Assembly: GCA_025464045.1 (NCBI GenBank)
Contig: JAODBQ010000487.1
Coordinates: 1-21,855, forward strand
Source of the DNA: Ilumatobacteraceae bacterium
Lineage (GTDB): Bacteria > Actinomycetota > Acidimicrobiia > Acidimicrobiales > Ilumatobacteraceae
Reading direction: 5' to 3'
DNA: 21,855 nucleotides
Positions 13,778 to 21,702 of the stretch are shown here, in pieces (position 1 is the first letter of the stretch; every line of letters starts with the position of its first letter). The notes under the pieces were generated by a model. It was not told the DNA's origin. It did not search any database and worked only from the letters and a program-made list of their open reading frames with translations. Made by a program: the position numbers and the translations under genes.

Positions 13778-14830
13778 TCAGCCCGCGACCGGCGTCGACC
13801 AGCGGCCACTCGCGACCAGGTCGGCGTGGTGCCGTTCGGCGACATCGGGGTGGGCCCGCAACCGCACCTTCAGCGAGTTGTCGCCGTAGTTGCTGAGGAT
13901 CGGGTTGTTGCGATCCGCGCTCTCGCCGCCGGGTGCCTGCGCGGCGAGCTCGGCGGGCAGCTCGATCGGGTGCAGCGTCGCCTCCAGCTTGGGGTTGAAG
14001 AAGTACGCGACGCTGATCCGCTCGGCCCCGGGCGGCGGGGCGACGACGCGGTGCACCGTCGCCTTGAAGTAGCCGCGCGTGACGAGCTGGAACATCTCGC
14101 CGATGTTCACGACGAGGGTGCCGGCGAGCGCCGGCACGTCGATGAGGTGACCGTCGCGCTCGACCTGCAGCCCACCCACGTCGTCCTGGTGGACGAACGT
14201 GATGAAGCCGGTGTCGCGGTGCGCCCCGACGCCCTGGTCACTGGGCTCCTCCCCCTCGCTCGCGGCGCGGTAGCGGATCACCTTGAGCAGGATCTCCGCA
14301 GGACTGACCACCTCGTCGAACGCATCGACGGGCTGGCCGAGTGCGATCGCGAGCGCGTGCAGGAGCGTGTGGGCCAGCGCCTCGAGCTCGTCCATCCACG
14401 TGCTGAGCACGGGTCGGAACGCCACGGGGGCCGACGGCCACAGGTTCGGGCCGCGCAGCACGAGCCACGCCGGATCGTCGGGACCGAGCGTCGGCGGTGG
14501 CAGCTCGCGCCCGATGTCGACCTGGTCGCGCAGGTCGACCTTGCCGTTCGTGTGCTCGTGGCCGAACCGGGTGTAGCCGCGGAACTGCGGGGAGCGGACG
14601 TTCTCGATCTCCAGCCGCACGTCCTCTGCCTGGGCGAAGAACTGCCTCGCGACCTCGTGGACCCGGCCGAACAGATCCGTGTCGACGCCGTGGCCCGAGA
14701 TGTAGAAGAAGCCGACCTCGTGGACGACCCGGCACAGCTCGTCGACGAACGCCGACGCCGCGGCCGACGACGGATCGGCACGGAACGCGGCGATGTCGAG
14801 GACGGGGAGAGCGGGCGACGCGGCGGCCAT
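13778..14830 (-). CDS. Isopenicillin-N-synthase-like Fe(II)/2-oxoglutarate-type oxygenase
   Basis: This 350-residue double-stranded beta-helix oxygenase has an N-terminal DIOX_N region (about 7-120; LPVLDIAAF, VVHEVGFFYISGHGV, RGYTRFGHE) and a 2OG-FeII_Oxy domain (about 175-280). Iron ligands H204-R-D206 and H260 and the RxS pair R271/S273 in ERISVAYFF are all present, so it should be active with 2-oxoglutarate. The substrate is unknown; family members hydroxylate or cleave small molecules, including in sulfur metabolism. Its position upstream of ssuD and divergent from metY points to oxidative release of sulfur or modification of an organosulfur compound. The frame is open much further upstream, but that stretch is the shadow of metY; ATG 14830 fits the family and has TAGCAT 7 nt before it (leaderless). 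No antibiotic biosynthesis genes are nearby, so the IPNS name should not be taken literally. Confidence 0.9.
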   Translation of the reverse strand: MAAASPALPVLDIAAFRADPSSAAASAFVDELCRVVHEVGFFYISGHGVDTDLFGRVHEVARQFFAQAEDVRLEIENVRSPQFRGYTRFGHEHTNGKVDLRDQVDIGRELPPPTLGPDDPAWLVLRGPNLWPSAPVAFRPVLSTWMDELEALAHTLLHALAIALGQPVDAFDEVVSPAEILLKVIRYRAASEGEEPSDQGVGAHRDTGFITFVHQDDVGGLQVERDGHLIDVPALAGTLVVNIGEMFQLVTRGYFKATVHRVVAPPPGAERISVAYFFNPKLEATLHPIELPAELAAQAPGGESADRNNPILSNYGDNSLKVRLRAHPDVAERHHADLVASGRWSTPVAG

Positions 14831-14837
14831 GGTCACG

Positions 14838-14843
14838 ATGCTA
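14838..14843 (-). promoter_or_regulatory. Predicted -10 box of the Fe/2OG oxygenase-ssuD operon (leaderless)
   Basis: TAGCAT on the minus strand (14843 to 14838) ends 7 nt before ATG 14830. A TTGACA-like TCGACA lies 19 nt upstream of the box, on the same strand. There is no Shine-Dalgarno. The promoter is back to back with that of metY inside 75 bp. Confidence 0.5.
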
Positions 14844-14869
14844 CGCGCCGCCGACACCCGATTGTCGAC

Positions 14870-14898
14870 CGGATCGGTCGGCTTTGGCCGGGTAGCGT
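14870..14898 (+). promoter_or_regulatory. Predicted leaderless promoter of metY
   Basis: CGGATC (14870-14875), a 17-nt spacer and TAGCGT (14893-14898) precede ATG 14906 by 7 nt. The arrangement repeats that of cysO, with the same CGGATC hexamer, the same 17-nt spacer and nearly the same -10. It overlaps the upstream promoter region of the divergent oxygenase operon. Confidence 0.5.
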
Positions 14899-14905
14899 TG
14901 CGGCG

Positions 14906-16255
14906 ATGGACGGCGACCCGCAGCAGCAACACCGGCAGCAACAGCCCGAGCCAGCCGTGCCACCCGCGCGCGAGTACGGGTTCGCGACGCGTCAGGTCCA
15001 CGCCGGCACCCGAGCCGATCCGCTCACCGGGGCGCGGGCGATCCCGATCTACCAGACCACCTCGTTCGCCTTCCAGGACGCGGCGCACGCGGCGCGCCTG
15101 TTCGACCTGCAGGAGGAAGGCTTCGTCTACACCCGCCTGGCGAACCCGACGCAGGAGGCGTTCGAGCTGCGGATCGCCTCGCTGGAGGGCGGCGTCGGTG
15201 CGTTGGCCGTCGCCAGCGGACAGGCGGCGGAGGCCTACGCACTGCTGAACATCGCCGACGCCGGCGACCACATCGTCTCCTCGTCGTCGCTCTACGGCGG
15301 TACCTACAACCTGCTGCGCCACCGGCTCAGCCGGCTCGGGATCGACACCACGTTCATCGCCGACGTGGACGACCTCGATGCCTGGCGCGCGGCGATCCGG
15401 CCCAACACGAAGGCGTTCTACGGCGAGTCGATCGGCAACCCACGTGGCGACGTGTTCGACATCGAGAGCGTCTCCGCGATCGCCCACGAGCACGGCATCC
15501 CGCTCGTCATCGACAACACGCTCGCCAGCCCGTACCTGCTGCGGCCGATCGAGTGGGGCGCGGACATCGTGGTCCACTCGGCGACCAAGTTCCTCGGTGG
15601 CCACGGCACGTCGATCGGCGGGATCATCGTCGACAGCGGACGCTTCCCGTGGGCCGGCAACCCGCGGTTCACCCAGCTCTACGAGTCCGACGAGTCGTAC
15701 CACGGGCTGTCGTACACGGAGGCCTTCGGTGAACTGGCGTTCATCGTCCGCGCCCGCACCACGCTGCTGCGCGATCTCGGCGCGGCGATCTCCCCGCAGA
15801 ACGCGTTCTACCTGCTGCAAGGGGTCGAGACGCTGAGCCTGCGGATGGAGCGCCAGGTGACCAACGCGCAGGCGATCGCCGAGTGGCTCGAACGACGTCC
15901 GGAGGTCGGCTGGGTCAGCTTCCCCGGCCTGCCCAGCTCGCGCTGGTACGCCCGGGCCCAGCGACTGCTGCCGAACGGTGCCGGCGCGGTGCTCGCGTTC
16001 GGGTTGCGCGCGGGTGACGAGTCGGCGCGACGCTTCATCGAGGCCTTGCGGTTGTTCAGCCACCTCGCGAACATCGGGGACCTGAAGAGCCTCGCGATCC
16101 ACCCCGGCAGCACCACGCACCGCCAGCTCACGCCCGACGAGCAAGTGCTCAGCGGGGTCACCGGCGACCTCGTCCGGTTGTCGGTCGGCATCGAGGCGCT
16201 CGACGATCTGCTGTGGGACCTCGACCAGGCATTTGCTGCCAGCAACCAAACTTGA
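14906..16255 (+). CDS. metY: O-acetylhomoserine sulfhydrylase (aminocarboxypropyltransferase)
   Basis: This 449-residue PLP enzyme belongs to the Cys/Met metabolism (gamma) family. After a Gln-rich N-terminus (QQQHRQQQPEP) the conserved body begins at FATRQVHAGTRADPLTGARAIPIYQTTSFAF. VYTRLANPTQEAFELRIASLEGG and ASGQAAEAYALL follow. The PLP region is VIDNTLASPYLLRP (Asp203) and VVHSATKFLGGHGT with Schiff-base Lys228; the GGHGT/GTSIGG signature and ESYHGLSY insertion are typical of MetY rather than MetB or MetC. The C-terminal SLAIHPGSTTHRQLTPDEQ is also diagnostic. It joins sulfide (or methanethiol) to O-acetylhomoserine to give homocysteine (or methionine) in the cytoplasm. ATG 14906 has TAGCGT 7 nt upstream. 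It is divergent from the SsuD operon and followed after 34 bp by the ABC importer. The homoserine acetyltransferase gene metX is not in the window. Confidence 0.95.
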   Translation: MDGDPQQQHRQQQPEPAVPPAREYGFATRQVHAGTRADPLTGARAIPIYQTTSFAFQDAAHAARLFDLQEEGFVYTRLANPTQEAFELRIASLEGGVGALAVASGQAAEAYALLNIADAGDHIVSSSSLYGGTYNLLRHRLSRLGIDTTFIADVDDLDAWRAAIRPNTKAFYGESIGNPRGDVFDIESVSAIAHEHGIPLVIDNTLASPYLLRPIEWGADIVVHSATKFLGGHGTSIGGIIVDSGRFPWAGNPRFTQLYESDESYHGLSYTEAFGELAFIVRARTTLLRDLGAAISPQNAFYLLQGVETLSLRMERQVTNAQAIAEWLERRPEVGWVSFPGLPSSRWYARAQRLLPNGAGAVLAFGLRAGDESARRFIEALRLFSHLANIGDLKSLAIHPGSTTHRQLTPDEQVLSGVTGDLVRLSVGIEALDDLLWDLDQAFAASNQT

Positions 16256-16282
16256 TCGAAAAGGTCAGGATTCAACTATCGT
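16252..16282 (+). promoter_or_regulatory. Predicted leaderless promoter of the ABC importer operon
   Basis: TTGATC (16252-16257) overlaps the metY stop codon. TATCGT (16277-16282) follows after 19 nt and ends 7 nt before GTG 16290. The 34-bp gap between the genes is AT-richer than its surroundings, supporting a separate promoter for the importer. Confidence 0.5.
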
Positions 16283-16289
16283 GCCGACC

Positions 16290-17963
16290 GTGAACACCTC
16301 GTCCCACACGTCTCGAGCGTCCCGCCGTTGGCGTTTCGCCGCTCCCTTCGTCCTCGGCGCGCTCGTGCTCGCCGCGTGCGGCAGCGACAAGTCGAGCACC
16401 ACCACGACCGCGGCGCCGGCGACGACGACGGCAGCGGGCGTCGCCTCCACCGTCGCCTCGTCGACGAGCACCGGCGGCTCGGCGGCACCCGGCACCGTCG
16501 CGACGACCGCAGGTTCGGCGACACCGACCACCGCCGGTAGCGCGCCGTCGACCACCGGCGGATCCAGCAGCAGTGACCCGACGATCGTGGTCGGCGCGGT
16601 GCTCGAGCCGACCAGCCTCGACCTCACCAAGCAGGCCGGCGCGGCGCTGGACGCGGTGCTCCTCGACAACATCTACGAGACGCTCCTCAAGGTCAACAAG
16701 GACGGGACGATCCTGCCCGGCGTCGCCGCGCTGCCGACGTTCTCCGCGGACCGCACGACGCTGACGATGAAGCTGCAGGACGGCGTGACGTTCTCCGACG
16801 GCAAGGCGCTCAGCTCCGCCGACGTGAAGTGGTCGCTGGACACGTTCCGGGCGAAGGGCAACCAAGGCGCCGCAGCCCTTGCCTCGATCACCGCCGTCGC
16901 CGCGCCCGACGCGAGCACCGTCGTGATCACCCTGTCGGCACCGGACAACGACATCCCGTTCAGCCTCACCCGTCGCTACGGCGCGGTGCTCGAGGCGAAC
17001 GCGACGAACCTCGAGAAGGGCGCCGTCGGCACGGGCCCGTTCACGTTCACGAAGTGGAACGTCGGCAGCTCGATCCAGATGACCCGCAACCCGTCGTACT
17101 GGGGCACGAAGCCGAAGATCTCGGGCGCCACGTTCCAGTACTTCACCGATCCCAACGCGGCGATCAACGCGATGACGACGGGCGACGTCGACATCCTCAC
17201 CGGCGGTCGCAGCGATCTCGTCGCTCCGCTGCAGGACAACTCCGACTTCACCGTCACGCAGGGCACGACGAACGGCGAGTTCACCCTCGGCTTCAACAAC
17301 TCGCGGCCGTTCTTCTCCGATGTGAAGGTCCGCACGGCGATCCGCCAAGGCATCGACAAGCAGGGCTTCATCGACCTCAACAACGGCTTCGGCACGCTGA
17401 TCGGTGGGCCCGTGCCCCCGACCGACCCGTGGTACGAGGACCTCACCGGCGTCGCTCCGTACGACAAGGCCGCGGCCAAGCAGGTCATCGACGACGCCGG
17501 CCTGGCCGGCACGCAGCTCGACTTCGAGTACCCGAACATCTACCCGGAGACCTACGCCGACTACGTCAAGTCGCAGCTGGCCGAGATCGACATCACGGTC
17601 AACATCACCCCGATCGAGTTCTCGGTGTGGCTGGACAAGGTGTTCACCAAGGGCGACTACGACCTCACGATGGTCAACCACGTCGAGCCGCACGACATCG
17701 GCAACTACGCCAACAAGGACTACTACTGGCACTACGACAGTCCGACGGTGCAGAAGCTGATCGCCGACGCCAAGACCGCGTCGACGGAGGCACAGCGCGA
17801 CGACCTGCTCAAGCAGGCCGCCAAGCAGATCTCGGAGGACTCCCCCGTCGACTGGCTCTTCCTTGCCTCCGACCTCACCGTGGCGAAGAACAACATCACC
17901 GGCTACCCGACCAACGACTCCGCCTCGCGGTTCAACGTGTCGGGTGTCGTCGTCGGGAGCTGA
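16290..17963 (+). CDS. ABC transporter substrate-binding lipoprotein, family 5 (peptide/nickel type)
   Basis: This 557-residue extracytoplasmic lipoprotein has a basic n-region (SRASRRWR), a hydrophobic core and the lipobox LAAC with lipidated Cys30. Residues about 35-98 form a Thr/Ala/Ser/Gly-rich linker that spaces the binding domain from the membrane. The SBP_bac_5 domain follows: EPTSLDLTKQAGAALDAVLLDNIYETLLKVNKDG, LQDGVTFSDGKALSSADVKWSLDTF, and VRTAIRQGIDKQGFIDL. Family 5 proteins bind peptides, nickel chelates, sugars or other small molecules, so the ligand cannot be read from sequence. GTG 16290 is chosen because it gives a proper signal peptide and has TATCGT 7 nt upstream; the frame begins further upstream inside metY. 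The two permeases and two ATPases that follow complete a Dpp/Opp importer. Its position beside metY and ssuD hints at a sulfur-containing ligand. Confidence 0.93.
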   Translation: MNTSSHTSRASRRWRFAAPFVLGALVLAACGSDKSSTTTTAAPATTTAAGVASTVASSTSTGGSAAPGTVATTAGSATPTTAGSAPSTTGGSSSSDPTIVVGAVLEPTSLDLTKQAGAALDAVLLDNIYETLLKVNKDGTILPGVAALPTFSADRTTLTMKLQDGVTFSDGKALSSADVKWSLDTFRAKGNQGAAALASITAVAAPDASTVVITLSAPDNDIPFSLTRRYGAVLEANATNLEKGAVGTGPFTFTKWNVGSSIQMTRNPSYWGTKPKISGATFQYFTDPNAAINAMTTGDVDILTGGRSDLVAPLQDNSDFTVTQGTTNGEFTLGFNNSRPFFSDVKVRTAIRQGIDKQGFIDLNNGFGTLIGGPVPPTDPWYEDLTGVAPYDKAAAKQVIDDAGLAGTQLDFEYPNIYPETYADYVKSQLAEIDITVNITPIEFSVWLDKVFTKGDYDLTMVNHVEPHDIGNYANKDYYWHYDSPTVQKLIADAKTASTEAQRDDLLKQAAKQISEDSPVDWLFLASDLTVAKNNITGYPTNDSASRFNVSGVVVGS

Positions 17964-18031
17964 CGCAGCTGGACGACGCGATGCATGGCAGATGACCGGC
18001 ACACCGGGCGACGCGGAGTAAGAACGAGCCG

Positions 18032-18982
18032 ATGGCCTTCTACCTCCTGCGCCGTCTGGCGTTGCTGGTGCTCGCGGTGTTCATCGCGAGCGTCGTCATC
18101 TTCGTGCTGCTGCAACTGCTGCCCGGCGATCTCGCCCAGGTGCTCGGGGGCACGCAGGCCTCGCCGACGCAGGTGGCCGAGCTGCGCCGGCAGCTCGGGC
18201 TCAACCGTCCGCTGACCAGCCAGTACGGCAGCTGGATCTGGAAGGCGATGCACGGCAACTTCGGCACCTCGCCGCTCAACGGCACCAGCGTCGCCGGTCA
18301 GCTCGCGGACAAGCTGACCATCAGCGGCCCGCTGATCCTGGCGTCGACGGTGCTGTCGGTGATCGTCGCCGTCCCGCTCGGCGTGATCGCCGCGGCCCGG
18401 CACCGCAAGGCGGACGGCATCGCCCTGTCAGCCGTGAGCCAACTCGGCATCGCCCTGCCGTCGTTCCTCGTCGGGCTGTTCCTGATCATCGTCTTCGCCG
18501 TCAACTGGCGGATGTTCCCCTCGCAGGGCTTCCCGCTCAAGGGTTGGTCGGACCCGGGGCGCGCGGTGAGGTCGTTGGTGCTGCAGACGTTCACGCTCGC
18601 GCTCGCGCAGGGCGCCGTGCTGATGCGCTTCGTGCGCTCGGCGACGCTCGACGTCCTCCACCAGGACTACATCCGCACCGCCCGCGCGAAGGGGATGACC
18701 CGTACGCAAGCCCTGTTCCGCCACGGCCTGCGCAACGCGTCGCTGCCGATCGTGTCCATCCTCGGCGTGCAGATCGCCAGCCTGATCGCCGGCCTCGTCG
18801 TCATCGAGCGGACGTTCAACCTCGCCGGCGTCGGGCAGATGCTGGCCACCGACATCAGCGCCCGCGACCTGGTCAAGGTCCAGGGCACGGTGCTGCTGAT
18901 CGCCGTGGTCGTGCTCCTCCTCGGGTTCCTCGTCGACGTCGCCCACCTGCTGCTCGACCCGCGGCTGCGGGCCCGCGCGTGA
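18032..18982 (+). CDS. Dpp/Opp-type ABC transporter permease (DppB-like)
   Basis: This 316-residue inner-membrane permease begins FYLLRRLALLVLAVFIASVVIFVLLQLLPGD, the typical first helix and LPGD exit of DppB/OppB. About six helices are visible. The EAA loop that docks to the ATPase reads HQDYIRTARAKGMTRTQALFRHGLRNASLPIVSILG (about 210-245). It forms the translocation pore with the next gene product. The start ATG 18032 has only a weak upstream purine tract (GGAGTAAGAACGAG). It follows the lipoprotein gene by 68 bp, and its TGA overlaps the GTG of the second permease (GTGA). Length and motifs are normal for the family. Confidence 0.94.
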   Translation: MAFYLLRRLALLVLAVFIASVVIFVLLQLLPGDLAQVLGGTQASPTQVAELRRQLGLNRPLTSQYGSWIWKAMHGNFGTSPLNGTSVAGQLADKLTISGPLILASTVLSVIVAVPLGVIAAARHRKADGIALSAVSQLGIALPSFLVGLFLIIVFAVNWRMFPSQGFPLKGWSDPGRAVRSLVLQTFTLALAQGAVLMRFVRSATLDVLHQDYIRTARAKGMTRTQALFRHGLRNASLPIVSILGVQIASLIAGLVVIERTFNLAGVGQMLATDISARDLVKVQGTVLLIAVVVLLLGFLVDVAHLLLDPRLRARA

Positions 18983-19905
18983 AGCACGTCTGGCGCTCCT
19001 GGCCGGGCCGGATCGGCTCCGTGATCATCGCCGGGGTCGTCCTCCTCGCGCTGCTGTCGCTGGTCTGGCAGCCGTACGACCCGAACAAGATCACGCCGCG
19101 CGAGAAGTGGCTGCCGATGTCGGGCGCGCACTGGTTCGGCACGGACGGCGGCGGCAAGGATCTGTTCACCCAGGTGCTCGTCGGGTCGCGCACGACGTTG
19201 CTCGTCGCGCTGTTCTCGGTGGTCATCGCCGGCGTCGTCGGCTTGACCTTCGGGATCCTCAGTGCGATCGCACCACGCTGGCTCGGCGAAGCGATCGCCC
19301 ACCTGATCGATGTGCTCATCGCGTTGCCGACGCTCGTGCTCGCACTGGTGCTCGTGGCGGCGCTGAAGGGTTCGTTGTGGACCGTCTCGCTGGCGATCGG
19401 CTTCGGCTCCGGGGTGATCCTCGCGCGAGTCGTGCGTGCCGAGGTCGAGCGGGTGATGACGAACGATTACATGCTCGCCGCCGACGCTGCCGGCTCGTCG
19501 ACGTGGCGCACGGTGTGGCGCCACATCGTGCCGAACATCGGCTCGACCGTGATCGTCCAGCTGTCGTTGATCGCCGCCCTCGCAGTGCTGGCCGAAGCGG
19601 CGCTGAGCTACCTCGGGCTGACGCCGGTCTCGACGCCGTCGTGGGGCCGGATGATCCAGGGGTTGCAGCAGACGGTCACGGTCCATCCCCGGGCGATCAT
19701 CTTCCCCGGGCTCGCCGTCGTGCTGGCCACGCTCGGCTTCAACCTCGTCGGCGACGGCCTGCGCGACGCCATCGATCCGCGACTGCGCGGCCGCACGGCC
19801 GACATCTCGCCGGCGTTCACGAGCGTCGTCGTCGTCGACGACATCGCCCGCGGTCACATCGCGGGCGCCGGCCACAGCGCTCCCGGCGACGGCGAGGGTC
19901 TGTGA
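18979..19905 (+). CDS. Dpp/Opp-type ABC transporter permease (DppC-like)
   Basis: This 308-residue inner-membrane permease has an N-terminal helix (about 10-30), then the DppC landmark HWFGTDGGGKDLFTQVLVGSRTTLLVALFSVV (about 52-83), where GTD-x-x-GxD is the family signature. The EAA loop is TNDYMLAADAAGSSTWRTVWRHIVPN, and EAALSYLGLT plus the end LNLVGDGLRDAIDPRL-like stretch (FNLVGDGLRDAIDPRL) close the fold. A hydrophilic tail of about 35 residues after DPRLRGR is longer than usual. GTG 18979 overlaps the previous stop, and its own TGA overlaps the next GTG (19902), so permease and ATPase are made in strict coupling. It pairs with the DppB-like protein. Confidence 0.94.
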   Translation: MKHVWRSWPGRIGSVIIAGVVLLALLSLVWQPYDPNKITPREKWLPMSGAHWFGTDGGGKDLFTQVLVGSRTTLLVALFSVVIAGVVGLTFGILSAIAPRWLGEAIAHLIDVLIALPTLVLALVLVAALKGSLWTVSLAIGFGSGVILARVVRAEVERVMTNDYMLAADAAGSSTWRTVWRHIVPNIGSTVIVQLSLIAALAVLAEAALSYLGLTPVSTPSWGRMIQGLQQTVTVHPRAIIFPGLAVVLATLGFNLVGDGLRDAIDPRLRGRTADISPAFTSVVVVDDIARGHIAGAGHSAPGDGEGL

Positions 19906-20849
19906 CGCTGCTCGAGGTGTCCGACCTCACCGTGCGCATCGGCGAGACGACAGTGGTCGATGGGGTGAGCTTCACGATCGACGGCGGCGAGCGGGTCGGG
20001 ATCATCGGCGAATCCGGCTCGGGCAAGACGCTGACGGCGCTGTCGATCATCGGGCTCGCGCCGGACGAGGCGCAGATCACGGGCAGCATCCTCCTCGACG
20101 GCCAGGAGCTGCTCGGCCGCTCGGACCGGGACCTCGCCGTGCTGCGCGGCGACCGGGTGGCGATGGTCTTCCAGAACCCGCTGACGTCGCTCAACCCGGT
20201 GATGAAGATCGGCCGCCAGATCGCCGAGCCGCTGCGGCTGCACCGCGGCATCGGACGCAACGACGCTGCCGCCGCGGCGCTCGAGCTGTGCAAGCGGGTC
20301 GGTCTGCCGGACCCGGAGCGAGCGGTCAACGCCTACCCGCACCAGCTGTCCGGCGGGCAGCGACAGCGGGTCGGGATCGCGATCGCGCTCGCGTGCCGTC
20401 CGGCGCTGCTGATCGCCGACGAGCCGACCACCGCACTCGACGTGACGGTGCAGGCGGAGGTGCTCGCGCTGCTCGATGCGTTGATCGTCGACCAGGGCAC
20501 CGCGCTGCTGTTCATCACCCACGACATCGCGCTGATCTCGCAGGTCGCCCGGCGCCTGCTGGTGATGCGTCACGGTGCCATCGTCGAGCGGGGCGACGTC
20601 GCCGACCTCATCGACCGGCCCGAGGACCCGTACACCGCCGCGCTCGTCACCGCGGCGCGCCGCACGACGTTGGACGACACCGACGAACTGGTGCCATCCG
20701 CCGCCGCAGGTGTGGCGCAACCCGGCCGCGAGGGCGTCGTGCGGCCCGGCACCGATCCCGGCACGGCCGTCCCGCCCGACGCCCACATCGATGCGGAACC
20801 CGGCGTCGGGCCCGCGCCACGAGAGGTCGATCGTGGAACCGCTCACTGA
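19902..20849 (+). CDS. Dpp/Opp-type ABC transporter ATPase (DppD-like)
   Basis: This 315-residue ABC ATPase has Walker A GESGSGKT (about 37-44), Q-loop MVFQNPLTSLNPVMKIG, signature LSGGQRQRVGIAIALA, Walker B LLIADEPTTALDVT and H-loop FITHDIALIS. It hydrolyses ATP on the cytoplasmic face to drive the importer. After the DPYTAAL segment, equivalent to the HPYT of the oligopeptide ATPase C-terminal domain, the tail of about 60 residues is Pro/Gly/Ala-rich and lacks the Cys cluster found in many DppD/DppF proteins, so an iron-sulfur site is not expected. GTG 19902 starts within the stop of the DppC-like gene (GTGA). The next ATPase starts 17 bp before this gene ends. Confidence 0.93.
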   Translation: MTLLEVSDLTVRIGETTVVDGVSFTIDGGERVGIIGESGSGKTLTALSIIGLAPDEAQITGSILLDGQELLGRSDRDLAVLRGDRVAMVFQNPLTSLNPVMKIGRQIAEPLRLHRGIGRNDAAAAALELCKRVGLPDPERAVNAYPHQLSGGQRQRVGIAIALACRPALLIADEPTTALDVTVQAEVLALLDALIVDQGTALLFITHDIALISQVARRLLVMRHGAIVERGDVADLIDRPEDPYTAALVTAARRTTLDDTDELVPSAAAGVAQPGREGVVRPGTDPGTAVPPDAHIDAEPGVGPAPREVDRGTAH

Positions 20850-21657
20850 GCCCCGGACTCGCGCTGCGCCGCTCCTGCGCGCCGAGGGCATCGAGCGCAC
20901 GTACCGGCTGCCGCGCACGTCGTTGTTCGGGCCGCGAGCCGTGCGCCGAGCGCTGCAGGGCGTCGACCTCGTGCTGCACGACGGCGGCAGCCTCGGCGTG
21001 GTCGGCGAGTCCGGTTCGGGCAAGTCGACGCTCGTGCGGATCCTGCTCGGGCTCGACCGGGCGACCGCCGGCGAGGTGTCCTACCGTGACCGCAGCGTCG
21101 CGCCGGGCCGGCCGAGCAGCCTGCGTTGGTTCCGGCGCGAGGCGCAGATCGTGTTCCAGGATCCGTTGAGCTCGCTCGATCCGCGGATGACGATCGACGC
21201 GATCGTGCGCGAGCCGCTGATCTGCCTCGGCGTGGAGGAGGACCACCGCCAGCGGGTGACCGAGGTGCTCGACGCCGTCGGCATCGACCCCTCGTGGGGC
21301 ACGCGCTACCCGCACCAGTTCTCCGGCGGCCAGCAGCAGCGCATCGCCATCGCGAGGGCGATCGCGCCGCGACCGAAGATCCTCGTCGGCGACGAGCCGG
21401 TGAGTGCGCTCGACGTCTCGGTGCGCGTCCAGATCCTCGACCTGCTGCGTCGCCTCGCCGACGAGTACCAACTCAGCCTGGTGCTGGTCTCCCACGACCT
21501 CGGCGTCGTGCGCTACCTGTGTGAGGACGTGATCGTCCTCCACGAAGGCCGGATCGCCGAGCGTGGGCGCACCGTCGACGTCTTCCGCTCCCCCACCCAG
21601 CCCTACACACGCGAGCTCCTCGACGCCGTTCCACGCATCCGCTCCACCCCCACCTGA
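20833..21657 (+). CDS. Dpp/Opp-type ABC transporter ATPase (DppF-like)
   Basis: This 274-residue ABC ATPase has the second-ATPase N-terminus LLRAEGIERTYRLPRTSLFGPRAVRRALQGVDL (a DppF/OppF trait), Walker A GESGSGKS (about 59-66), Q-loop IVFQDPLSSLDPRMTI, signature FSGGQQQRIAIARAIA, Walker B ILVGDEPVSALDVS and H-loop VSHDLGVVRYL. It ends TQPYTRELLDAVPRI, so the C-terminal extension is short. It forms the ATPase heterodimer with the DppD-like protein. GTG 20833 has a good ribosome site (GAGAGG, 6-nt spacing) and overlaps the end of the previous gene by 17 bp. It is the last gene of the operon in the window; 21658 onward is repeat-rich and non-coding. Confidence 0.93.
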   Translation: MEPLTEPRTRAAPLLRAEGIERTYRLPRTSLFGPRAVRRALQGVDLVLHDGGSLGVVGESGSGKSTLVRILLGLDRATAGEVSYRDRSVAPGRPSSLRWFRREAQIVFQDPLSSLDPRMTIDAIVREPLICLGVEEDHRQRVTEVLDAVGIDPSWGTRYPHQFSGGQQQRIAIARAIAPRPKILVGDEPVSALDVSVRVQILDLLRRLADEYQLSLVLVSHDLGVVRYLCEDVIVLHEGRIAERGRTVDVFRSPTQPYTRELLDAVPRIRSTPT

Positions 21658-21702
21658 CCCGGTCCGCGCCGCGCGTCGTCTCGTCTCGTCGTCGCCTCGT
21701 CG

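Noticed and set aside
13778..14830. Beta-lactam biosynthesis, suggested by the isopenicillin N synthase similarity
   Set aside because: No ACV synthetase or other antibiotic gene is present. The similarity is at the level of the general Fe/2OG oxygenase fold, and the neighbours are sulfur genes.
13778..16249. 823-codon minus-strand frame ending in the Fe/2OG oxygenase, as a possible fusion
   Set aside because: The N-terminal 470 codons are the antisense shadow of metY. The oxygenase starts naturally at 14830.
13826..16255. 809-codon plus-strand open frame reading into metY
   Set aside because: The part before 14906 is antisense to the Fe/2OG oxygenase and has no recognisable domain. The ATG at 14906 has the promoter box and the family N-terminus.
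16272..18002. 576-codon minus-strand frame opposite the substrate-binding lipoprotein
   Set aside because: Same length as and antisense to an obvious lipoprotein. Val/Asp/Arg-rich shadow composition with no domain.
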